DNA of 31,377 nt, taken from positions 1 through 31,377 of the forward strand of contig DASSTJ010000070.1 in assembly GCA_035707965.1 (NCBI GenBank), in the 5' to 3' direction. Of the stretch, positions 16,801 through 22,334 are shown in pieces. This DNA comes from DASSTJ01 sp035707965 (GTDB lineage Bacteria > Actinomycetota > Actinomycetes > Actinomycetales > Angustibacteraceae). Positions within the stretch are counted from its first letter, which is position 1. The number at the start of each line of letters is the position of its first letter. The notes under the pieces are model-generated. The model was not told the DNA's origin, did not search any database, and saw nothing but the letters and a program-made list of their open reading frames with translations. Both the position numbers and the translations under genes were made by a program.

Positions 16801-18328
16801 CGCGAACATCGCGTTCGTGGGCGCGGACTCGGCGTCCGGCAACCTCCGCAGCGTCGGCGTCACGGTGCCAGCCGCCGTGCAGGACGGTGACGGGCTCGTG
16901 CTGACCGCGACGTCGAGCAGCTCGGCTGTCACGCTGTCGGCACCGGCCGGGTGGACCACGGTCGACTCGGTTGCCGGCACGAACGTGCAGACCCAGATCT
17001 GGCAGAAGGTCGCCGACTCCTCGTCGGCGGGCAGCGTCGTGACCGTCGGTCAGTCCGACCTCGCCAAGCTGTCGGTCACGCTGACCGCGTACAGCGGTAC
17101 GAGCACCGACTCACCGATCGGCGGGCACGCCCTGGTCGCGGAGACGACGAGTACCGCGTCGCACCGGACGCCGACGCTGTCGACGTCCCTCTCCGGCGCC
17201 TGGCTGGTGTCGGCGTGGGCCGACGTCAGCACGGGCGGCGGGACCTGGACGACGCCCGCGAGCCAGACCGTCCGGACCGCGACGGTCGGCACCGGCGGTG
17301 GCCACACGTCAGCTGTCGTCACCGATGCCGGCGGACCGCTGACGGTCGGCACGGTCGGCGGCTACACGGCGACGTCCACGGCAGCCGGCAAGCGGGCCAC
17401 CATGGCCACGCTGGTGCTCGTCCCGACGGGCAGCACCCCGCCGAACCAGCCGCCCGCAGCGGCGTTCAGCAGCTCGTGCACGGCGCTGGCCTGCTCGTTC
17501 GACAGCAGCGCCTCGAACGACAGTGACGGCACCCTCACGGGCTACGCGTGGACGTTCGGCGACAGCACCACCTCCACCGAGCCCTCGCCGAGCCACACGT
17601 ATGCCGCGCCCGGCTCGTACAGCGTGACGCTCACCGTCACGGACGACGCCGGTGCGACCGACTCGCGGACGCAGCAGGTGACGGTCAACACCGTGGCCTC
17701 GCCGATCACGTTCGTGGCGTCGGACACGGCGTACGCCAACGCCAGGAAGGCGACCGTGACGGTCCCGCCGTCGGTCGCGGCGGGCAATGCGCTGGTGCTG
17801 ATCGGCACCGTCGCGAGCGACACCGCCGTCGTCACGCCGCCGGCCGGCTGGACCGCGGTCGAGCAGGTGCTCGACTCGCAGACCCAGACGTTCGTGTGGC
17901 AGCGCGTCGCCACGTCGACGAGCGCCGGCAGCACGGCGTCCCTCCAGCTCGACGTCCAGGCCAAGATCTCGCTCATGGTCGCGGCCTACGCGGGCACGGC
18001 GGGGACGACGCCGGTCGTCGCGCACGCCGGTGCGGCCGAGCCCGGCACGACGGCGGCGCACGTGACGCCCACGCTCAGCACTGCCGCGAACGGCGCCTGG
18101 CTGCTGTCGTACTGGGCGGACGTGACCAGCTCGACGACCAGCTGGTCGACCCCGGCCGGCCAGAGCGTGCGCGCCACGCTGATCGGTACGGGCGGTGGGC
18201 ACCCGTCCGCCGTCCTCACTGACCTCGGCGGGCCCCTGACGCCGGGAACCGTCGGCGGCTACACGGCCACGGCCGACGCGGCCAGCTCCAAGGCCACGAT
18301 GGTCACGCTGGTGCTCGCGGCTCCCTGA
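13826..18328 (+). CDS. Large secreted protein: propeller-like repeats, malectin-like domain, three PKD domains
   Basis: Protein of 1500 residues. A Sec signal peptide (1-26, cut after PSAQA) is followed by propeller-like repeats (about 30-480; recurring VYVGGEF, LWVGGNF, VYVGGHF). A malectin-like domain spans about 505-615 (FDSERWDAAGG to NPLVNAIEL), and a second strand-rich part with RPFDGTTFG motifs runs to about 815. PKD1 covers 826-900, PKD2 909-990, a beta-sandwich module 994-1200, PKD3 1207-1289, and a second copy of the module 1293-1500. Each PKD carries WTFGD or WSFGD and a conserved Cys pair. There is no LPXTG, lipobox or C-terminal helix, so it is probably released or bound non-covalently to carbohydrate (inference). 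No catalytic residues were identified. The start ATG 13826 follows aaggga by 5 nt. No TANNNT box is seen in the 202-nt gap upstream. Confidence 0.88.
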   Translation: MRRRLLVLAALVGVVAGLLGAPSAQAVQVAQVRLVSANPADWTPAVNDGAVRAIAQAGDTVVIGGTFTSVTPTGSTTALGRSYIAAFSATTGELRSFAPDLDGPVDALVAAPDGKSVYVGGEFTYVNGVKAKSLVRLDLATGTATKGFRTVVINGNVLDLKLSGGRLWVGGNFSKFATNDQLALATVDATTGKYDPYMQLPFAGTHNGGRTSIQKFDITPDGSKLLVIGNFTFVGGVAHDQAAMLDLTGPSAAMANWSTTFYTGTCARVFDSYMRDLDISPDGTYAVISTTGAYGGSTSPCDQTSRWEMGATGSGLTPTWTNYTGGDTTYAVAVTGSAVYVGGHFRWQNNAFAGDRAGAGSVAREGIAALDPKNGLPLDWDPGRARGVGVFDMLATDQGLWVGSDTDRIGGWEIHPRIAFFPLAGGKNVLSTATPQLPGQVYLAGNTSATNSNVLYRVNAAGPALASLDGGPDWVSDAGTTSPYHNTGSSIATYEPGATTTASVPPSTPNAVFDSERWDAAGGNEMQWAFPVPTGTHVQVRLYFANRCTCTSGVGQRRFNVSIDNVPKLSSYDIVADAGGDQKGVMKAFDITSDGTVNINFGHVTENPLVNAIELINSDVVLTGSPDDIRTRTFDGTTAGDASTLPTSGISWSQARGGFYLGGIAYTGWSDGNLYARPFDGTTFGTAVNVNGMDQIAPLTAFHADVKNTTAMFFDGAQNRLYFTLSGSNALYYRAFTPSTNVIGAVRYQASTTSTNVNFANASVMLLSGGSLYVGDRTTGNLLRVGFTGGVVSGTATPVSGPSIDGQSWLGRAGFLAPEPGAPNVPPVARFDTTCVGPDCVFDASASSDSDGDITSYTWSFGDGDTAASSSPSHTFTTSGTFDVTLTVTDNGGDSSSVTQQVTVAATNQAPVATFTSSCAALVCSFDGAGSSDADGTIDAYSWTFGDGTTSEEVSPEHTFDAPGSYSVTLHVIDNSGAVDTYTQQVTVSATAANIAFVGADSASGNLRSVGVTVPAAVQDGDGLVLTATSSSSAVTLSAPAGWTTVDSVAGTNVQTQIWQKVADSSSAGSVVTVGQSDLAKLSVTLTAYSGTSTDSPIGGHALVAETTSTASHRTPTLSTSLSGAWLVSAWADVSTGGGTWTTPASQTVRTATVGTGGGHTSAVVTDAGGPLTVGTVGGYTATSTAAGKRATMATLVLVPTGSTPPNQPPAAAFSSSCTALACSFDSSASNDSDGTLTGYAWTFGDSTTSTEPSPSHTYAAPGSYSVTLTVTDDAGATDSRTQQVTVNTVASPITFVASDTAYANARKATVTVPPSVAAGNALVLIGTVASDTAVVTPPAGWTAVEQVLDSQTQTFVWQRVATSTSAGSTASLQLDVQAKISLMVAAYAGTAGTTPVVAHAGAAEPGTTAAHVTPTLSTAANGAWLLSYWADVTSSTTSWSTPAGQSVRATLIGTGGGHPSAVLTDLGGPLTPGTVGGYTATADAASSKATMVTLVLAAP
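16550..18325 (+). repeat. Tandem duplication of a PKD plus beta-sandwich unit
   Basis: Unit 1 (16550-17443) and unit 2 (17444-18325) each encode one PKD domain followed by a module of about 205 residues. That module runs from FVGADSASGN or FVASDTAYAN to TMATLVLVP or TMVTLVLAA. Shared landmarks include PAGWTTV/PAGWTAV, TPTLST, GTGGGH and VGGYTAT. The copies are clearly diverged in sequence, so the duplication is not recent. Confidence 0.85.
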
Positions 18329-18342
18329 CCGGTCACCAGCCA

Positions 18343-18381
18343 CGGGCTGCACGGCACCTATCCTGGGTGCCGTGCAGCTCG
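18343..18381 (+). promoter_or_regulatory. Inverted repeat enclosing the -10 box and start codon of the SseB-family gene
   Basis: gctgcacggcacc (18346-18358) is the exact reverse complement of ggtgccgtgcagc (18366-18378), and the stem can extend to 18343/18381 through one G-T pair. The 7-nt loop is tatcctg, which contains the -10 box. The right arm contains GTG 18372. It begins 15 nt after the stop of the large secreted protein gene, so it may also act as that gene's terminator. Confidence 0.8.
18359..18364 (+). promoter_or_regulatory. -10 box (tatcct), leaderless type
   Basis: tatcct fits TANNNT and ends 7 nt before GTG 18372. It is identical to the hisD -10 box and lies in the loop of the inverted repeat. 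Confidence 0.6.
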
Positions 18382-19181
18382 GCCACGTGACACCCGAGGG
18401 CTCCGCGCCCGTCGGTCCTGCCGGAGCCGGTGAGCCTGTGCCGGCGGGTGGGAGCGCCGACTCCGCCGGGCAGCCCTGGAGCGGACGCTCGCTGCCGCCC
18501 GGAGAGTTCGGCGCGGACGACGGCAGCGCCGACCCAGCGCTCGCCGCCGCGTTGACGGCCGTGGAGGCCGGGCGCGGGGCCGCCGCCGACGTCGTCGCCG
18601 CGCTGGGTCACGCCCGGGTCGTCGTCGCGGTGGTGGCCGTGCTCGGGGAGGGCGAGGAGCAGACCGCGACGCAGGGCGACAAGACCGCTGACATGGCGCT
18701 CGTCACGCTCACCGGGCCGGACGGACGCCGCGGCCTGCCGGTGTTCAGCAGCACGGCGACTCTGGCCGCGTGGGACACCTCCGCGCGCCCGGTGCCGGTC
18801 ACGACCCGGCGCGCCGCCCACGCCGCCCTGGCCGAGGGCTGCGAGCGCCTCGTGCTGGACCCGTCGGGGCCGACGACGTTCCTGGCCTCCCGGTCGGCTG
18901 TGGTCGCGCTCGCGCAGGGCCGCACGTGGTCACCGGCGCACGCGGACCCGGACGTGGCGCGCAGGCTCGACGAGCTCGTCGAGGGAGATCCCGACGTGCT
19001 GCGCGTCGCGCGCCTCGCCGGGAAGACCGCCGAGCTGCGGGTCGAGCTCGCCGTCCGCCCCGGTCTGACCCGGGAGCAGCTGACCGACGTCGCCAGCCGG
19101 GTGGGGGAGCGGCTGGCCGGCGACGAGGTCCTGCGGGAACGCGCGGACGGCCTGGAGCTGGCCGTCGTGCCGGCCCGCTGA
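18372..19181 (+). CDS. SseB-family protein
   Basis: Cytoplasmic protein of 269 residues. After a Pro/Gly/Ala-rich N-terminus (1-45), residues of about 50-185 resemble the SseB N-terminal domain: an AL..GR..V.VPVVA-like core (LGHARVVVAVVAVLG), DMALVTLTGPDGRRGLPVFSS, LAAWDTSARPVP and CERLVLDPSGPTTFL. The C-terminal part (about 195-269) is a small alpha/beta segment that may be the SseB C-terminal domain. The name comes from a Salmonella secretion protein, but actinobacterial members have no known secretion role. Start GTG 18372 is set by the -10 box upstream. It is convergent with the DUF1844 gene, with a gap of only 6 nt. Confidence 0.8.
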   Translation: MQLGHVTPEGSAPVGPAGAGEPVPAGGSADSAGQPWSGRSLPPGEFGADDGSADPALAAALTAVEAGRGAAADVVAALGHARVVVAVVAVLGEGEEQTATQGDKTADMALVTLTGPDGRRGLPVFSSTATLAAWDTSARPVPVTTRRAAHAALAEGCERLVLDPSGPTTFLASRSAVVALAQGRTWSPAHADPDVARRLDELVEGDPDVLRVARLAGKTAELRVELAVRPGLTREQLTDVASRVGERLAGDEVLRERADGLELAVVPAR

Positions 19182-19187
19182 CCGCGC

Positions 19188-19580
19188 TCAGACCACCGAG
19201 CCGGTCAGCTTCTCACCGGGCCCCTGACCTGGAGCGTCCGGCACGGGGGAGGCCTCGCGGAACGCGAGCTGCAGCTGCTTGAGCCCGTCGCGGAGCAGCC
19301 CCGCGTGCTGGCTACCGACCTCCGGGGCGGCTGCCGTGACGAGCCCGGCGAGCGCCGAGATGAGCTTGCGCGCCTCGTCCAGGTCCTGGTGCCCAGCCTG
19401 GTCCTCGTCGACGCCGAGACCGCACTTGACCGCAGCGGCGCTCATCAGGTGCAGGGCGGTCGTCGTGATCACCTCGATGGCCGGGACGTCGGCGATGTCG
19501 CGCAGCGCGGTCGCGGTGTCGTCGAGAGCGCCGGACGAGGGGAGAGGTGAGCCGTCGGGAATACCGGGGACGTCCGTCAT
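19188..19580 (-). CDS. DUF1844-family protein
   Basis: Protein of 130 residues and the only minus-strand gene in the window. The core (about 35-115) is helical, with EVITTTALHLMSAAAVKCGL followed by DLDEARKLISALAGLV, as in DUF1844 proteins, whose function is unknown. Start ATG 19580 (reading leftwards) has aaggg 7 nt upstream. It is divergent from infC: the infC -10 box lies only 6 nt beyond its start codon, so the two upstream regions overlap. Its 3' end faces the SseB-family gene with a 6-nt gap. Confidence 0.82.
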   Translation of the reverse strand: MTDVPGIPDGSPLPSSGALDDTATALRDIADVPAIEVITTTALHLMSAAAVKCGLGVDEDQAGHQDLDEARKLISALAGLVTAAAPEVGSQHAGLLRDGLKQLQLAFREASPVPDAPGQGPGEKLTGSVV

Positions 19581-19585
19581 GCTGC

Positions 19586-19591
19586 TACCCT
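19586..19591 (+). promoter_or_regulatory. -10 box of infC-rpmI-rplT (taccct)
   Basis: taccct fits TANNNT. From 19592 to 19899 there is no TA dinucleotide at all, so no other TANNNT box can lie closer to infC. A transcript starting near 19598 would carry a leader of about 300 nt. Confidence 0.55.
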
Positions 19592-19899
19592 TGCAGACTG
19601 ACCGACCACGTCCAGCAGCACCCCTGCACGGCCAACCGCCGTTCGGGCACGTTGCCGGGCGCGGTGCGCAAGTGGAGTCTCTCCCACCCGGGCAGCCGAC
19701 GAGGCTGTCGGGTCACGGTCTGCCGGGTCCCTCGTGTCCCGGACGGCGTCCTCGACGCCGGTCGTCCTTCGACCGGTGCCACGGGCGGCCGGCCGGCCCC
19801 GAGCATGCACCGGCAGCCAGGAGCAGGCTCCCTCGCGACAGGCGACGGGAGCCTTTCTCGTCTCCTGGGTCGACAGGACCAGCGCGTGAGGAGCAGCAC
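19592..19899 (+). promoter_or_regulatory. infC leader with alternative hairpins, likely attenuator
   Basis: Gene-free stretch of about 308 nt. Hairpin A is cggcgtc-ctc-gacgccg (19744-19760). Hairpin B is nine pairs, 19756-19764 with 19770-19778, and shares 5 nt with A, so only one can form. Hairpin C pairs aggctccctcgc (19825-19836) with gcga and gggagcct (19842-19854) with one bulged base and runs into tttct, which looks like an intrinsic terminator. Hairpin D pairs 19839-19849 with 19857-19867 (one mismatch, one G-T) and excludes C. The ribosome-binding site gaggag is at 19888-19893. This resembles leader control known for infC-rpmI-rplT in Bacillus; the details here are inference. Confidence 0.6.
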
Positions 19900-20538
19900 A
19901 TCAGCGAACCCCGCATCAACGACCGCATCCGGGTGCCCGAGGTGCGGCTTGTCGGACCCAACGGTGAGCAGGTCGGCATCGTGCGCGTCGAGGACGCGCT
20001 GCGGCTGGCGCAGGAGGCCGACCTCGACCTGGTCGAGGTGGCACCGACGGCACGCCCGCCGGTCTGCAAGCTCATGGACTTCGGCAAGTACAAGTACGAG
20101 GCGGCTCTGAAGGCCCGCGAGGCCCGCAAGAACCAGATCAACACGGTCATCAAGGAGATCAAGCTCCGGCCGAAGATCGACCCGCACGACTACGGCACCA
20201 AGAAGGGTCATGTCGTCCGGTTCCTCAAGGCCGGCGACAAGGTCAAGGTCACGATCATGTTCCGCGGACGCGAGCAGTCCCGACCCGAGCTCGGGTTCCG
20301 GCTGCTGCAGCGGCTCGCGGAGGACGTCGCCGACCTGGGCTTCGTCGAGAGCGCCCCCAAGCAGGACGGCCGCAACATGATCATGGTGCTGGGCCCGACG
20401 AAGAAGAAGGCCGAGGCCAAGGCCGCGGAGCGGCGGCAGCGAGCAGCCGATGCCAAGGCGGCGGACGCGAGCAGCCAGCCGCACGCCGACACCGCTGACA
20501 GCAGCACCACACCGAGCACGGCCGACAGCAGCAGCTAG
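19900..20538 (+). CDS. infC: Translation initiation factor IF-3 (AUC start)
   Basis: Binds the 30S subunit, blocks premature 50S joining and checks the start codon. It has 212 residues: an N-terminal domain (SEPRINDRIRVPEVRLV to about 75), a linker helix, a C-terminal domain (about 80-170, VIKEIKLRPKID, GHVVRFLKAGDKV, MFRGREQSRPELG), then a Lys/Ala/Glu stretch and a disordered Ser/Thr/Asp tail of about 30 residues. I place the start at ATC 19900. gaggag is 6 nt upstream, the protein then begins at SEPRINDR where the family begins, and no ATG, GTG or TTG lies in frame nearby. A non-standard start (AUU in E. coli) underlies IF-3 autoregulation. The frame is open far upstream (to 19279), but that part is antisense to the DUF1844 gene and leader. 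Confidence 0.93.
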   Translation: MSEPRINDRIRVPEVRLVGPNGEQVGIVRVEDALRLAQEADLDLVEVAPTARPPVCKLMDFGKYKYEAALKAREARKNQINTVIKEIKLRPKIDPHDYGTKKGHVVRFLKAGDKVKVTIMFRGREQSRPELGFRLLQRLAEDVADLGFVESAPKQDGRNMIMVLGPTKKKAEAKAAERRQRAADAKAADASSQPHADTADSSTTPSTADSSS

Positions 20539-20628
20539 GCCCGACGACTGCAGCACGAGGCGACGCCAGGTGGCGCCGCCGGACGAACTGACGCCCCCAG
20601 CGGGCCGCACCCGAGGAGAACGGCTGAC

Positions 20629-20823
20629 ATGCCGAAGATGAAGACGCACAGCGGCGCGAAGAAGCGGTTCCGGGTCACCGGCACCGGCAAGCTCATGCGC
20701 GAGCAGCGCAACGGCCGCCACCTGCTGGAGCACAAGCCGTCCACCCGCAAGCGCCGGATCTCGAGCGACGTCGAGGTGTCCCCGGCCGACGCCAAGAAGA
20801 TCAAGAACCTGCTCGGCCTGTGA
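20629..20823 (+). CDS. rpmI: 50S ribosomal protein L35
   Basis: Small basic ribosomal protein of 64 residues with the family start PKMKTHSGAKKRFRVTGTGK and the end KKIKNLLGL. gaggag (20613-20618) precedes ATG 20629 by 10 nt. It lies 90 nt after infC in the conserved infC-rpmI-rplT order, with no -10 box in the gap, so the three genes are one transcription unit. Confidence 0.97.
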   Translation: MPKMKTHSGAKKRFRVTGTGKLMREQRNGRHLLEHKPSTRKRRISSDVEVSPADAKKIKNLLGL

Positions 20824-20873
20824 GCCGGTCCCACCCGTGACGCCCGTCCCCGGACGGGTGGCACCCCACCGGC
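20824..20873 (+). other. Structured rpmI-rplT intergenic RNA
   Basis: gccggt (20824-20829) pairs with accggc (20868-20873), enclosing ccacccg (20831-20837) paired with cgggtgg (20855-20861). An alternative inner hairpin, cgcccgtc (20841-20848) with gacgggtg (20853-20860), is mutually exclusive with the second pair. It lies directly after the rpmI stop and upstream of the rplT ribosome-binding site. Confidence 0.45.
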
Positions 20874-20907
20874 TGCACGACAGCCAGCATCGACAAGGAG
20901 TACTCAC

Positions 20908-21291
20908 GTGGCACGCGTGAAGCGGGCGGTCAACGCCCAGAAGAAGCGCCGGGTCGTCCTCGAGCAGGCCAGCGGCTACCGCGGTCAGCGGTCCCGGCTG
21001 TACCGCAAGGCCAAGGAGCAGGTGACCCACTCGCTGGGGTACGCCTACCGCGACCGTCGGGCCCGCAAGGGCGACTTCCGCCGCCTGTGGATCCAGCGGA
21101 TCAACGCCGCGGCACGCGCCAACGGCATGACGTACAACCGCTTCGTCCAGGGCCTCAAGGCCGCGGGCGTCGAGGTCGACCGCCGCATGCTGGCGGAGCT
21201 CGCCGTCAACGACGCCGCTGCCTTCGCGGTGCTGGTCGAGCTGGCCCGGGCGAACGTGCCCGCCCAGGCGGCCACCAGCGACGCCGCCTGA
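20908..21291 (+). CDS. rplT: 50S ribosomal protein L20
   Basis: Basic 23S rRNA-binding protein of 127 residues, needed early in 50S assembly; in E. coli and Bacillus it also represses its own operon by binding mRNA. Motifs are ARVKRAVNAQKKRR, ASGYRGQRSRLYRKAKEQV, RDRRARKGDFRRLWIQRINAA and NGMTYNRF. GTG 20908 follows aaggag (20895-20900) by 7 nt. The last codons and the stop lie inside a perfect hairpin, probably the operon terminator. Confidence 0.97.
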   Translation: MARVKRAVNAQKKRRVVLEQASGYRGQRSRLYRKAKEQVTHSLGYAYRDRRARKGDFRRLWIQRINAAARANGMTYNRFVQGLKAAGVEVDRRMLAELAVNDAAAFAVLVELARANVPAQAATSDAA

Positions 21292-21299
21292 GCGGCGTC
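21280..21299 (+). terminator. Hairpin with the rplT stop codon in its loop
   Basis: gacgccgc (21280-21287) and gcggcgtc (21292-21299) are perfect reverse complements around the tetraloop ctga, which contains the rplT stop TGA. No U-run follows. The position at the end of infC-rpmI-rplT suggests termination. Confidence 0.5.
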
Positions 21300-21329
21300 A
21301 CCCGCACCGCTCGACGCGCCCCCACCGTC

Positions 21330-22334
21330 GTGACCGCTTCGCTCTCCCGGCTCGTGAACCCACGCGCCGGCCGGGTGCGGGCCGTCCGGCGGCTCGCGGG
21401 GCGCGTCGGTCGTTCTCGGGCCGGCCTGTTCGCCGTGGAGGGGCCGCAGGCGGTCCGCGAGGCCGTCCGCGCGGCCGCCGCCGGCACGGCCGCGGTCACG
21501 ATGCTCTACAGCACCGACCAGGCCGCGCAGCGGTACGCGACCGAGCTGCACGAGGCCCGGGTGGCGGGCGTCCCCGTCGTCCCGGTGGACGACGCGGTGC
21601 TGGCGGCGATGAGCGAGACCGTCACCCCTCAGGGCCTGCTCGCCGTGTGCCGCTTGGTTGACCGGCCGCTCTCCGACGTCCTCGACGAGGTCCTGACCGG
21701 TGTCCCGGTCGATGTCCCGGGTCGTCGTCCGGCGCTGCTCGCGATCCTGGCGCACGTGCGCGACCCCGGCAACGCCGGCACGGTGCTGCGCGCGGCGGAC
21801 GCCGCTGGCGCCGGCGCGGTGGTGCTCACCGAGGGCAGCGTCGACGTCCACAACCCCAAGTGCGTGCGATCCACCGCAGGCAGCATCTTCCACCTGCCGG
21901 TGGTGCAAGGTGCGCCGCTGGGCGACGTCGTCCAGCGCCTGCGGGAGCGGGGGGTCGTCGTCCTCGCCGCCGACGGCGATGGCGAGCACGACCTCGACGA
22001 CCTGCAGGACGAGGCGCACTCCGACCCGGGTGCCCTGCTCCGCCGGCCGACGGCGTGGATCTTCGGCAACGAGGCCTGGGGGCTGGGCCGGTCGGAGCGC
22101 GCGCTCGCGGACGCCGTCGTCCGCGTGCCCTTGCACGGACGCGCCGAGAGCCTCAACCTCGCGACCGCGGCGACGGTGTGCCTGTACGCCTCCGCCCGGG
22201 CGCACCGGCCGGCCGCGCGGGCCGCCACGGCGCGGGGGCAGGCCGACAGTGGATACAGTCCAACCATGGGGACCGAGGTGGGGGACGACGGCACCGCAGG
22301 CACGGGGCGCGGTGACGAGAGCGGCGTGTGGTGA
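21330..22334 (+). CDS. TrmH/SpoU-family RNA 2'-O-methyltransferase
   Basis: SAM-dependent methyltransferase of the SPOUT (trefoil-knot) class, acting on rRNA or tRNA ribose; the target nucleotide is not evident. It has 334 residues. An N-terminal substrate-binding domain (about 1-100, LVNPRAGRVRAVRRLAGR, LFAVEGPQAV) precedes the knot: motif 1 at 145-165 (DPGNAGTVLRAADAAGA), motif 2 at 243-253 (WIFGNEAWGLG) and motif 3 at 266-280 (VPLHGRAESLNLA). I chose GTG 21330 because conserved N-terminal sequence starts right after it; no ribosome-binding site is obvious. The last 30 or so residues are a Gly/Asp-rich tail not typical of the family, coded by DNA that also holds a -10 box for the next gene. 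Confidence 0.88.
   Translation: MTASLSRLVNPRAGRVRAVRRLAGRVGRSRAGLFAVEGPQAVREAVRAAAAGTAAVTMLYSTDQAAQRYATELHEARVAGVPVVPVDDAVLAAMSETVTPQGLLAVCRLVDRPLSDVLDEVLTGVPVDVPGRRPALLAILAHVRDPGNAGTVLRAADAAGAGAVVLTEGSVDVHNPKCVRSTAGSIFHLPVVQGAPLGDVVQRLRERGVVVLAADGDGEHDLDDLQDEAHSDPGALLRRPTAWIFGNEAWGLGRSERALADAVVRVPLHGRAESLNLATAATVCLYASARAHRPAARAATARGQADSGYSPTMGTEVGDDGTAGTGRGDESGVW
22254..22259 (+). promoter_or_regulatory. -10 box (tacagt) inside the methyltransferase gene
   Basis: tacagt fits TANNNT and ends 6 nt before an ATG at 22266. That ATG is in the methyltransferase frame, so a leaderless transcript would first translate a 22-residue peptide ending at 22334. The kinase start lies at that peptide's stop. 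Confidence 0.45.

Noticed and set aside
18264..18328. Cell-wall sorting signal at the end of the secreted protein
   Set aside because: There is no LPXTG-like motif, no hydrophobic helix and no basic tail; the protein ends in VTLVLAAP.
19279..19899. N-terminal extension of about 207 residues on IF-3
   Set aside because: The extension is antisense to the DUF1844 gene and covers the structured leader. The conserved protein starts at 19900 behind a good ribosome-binding site.
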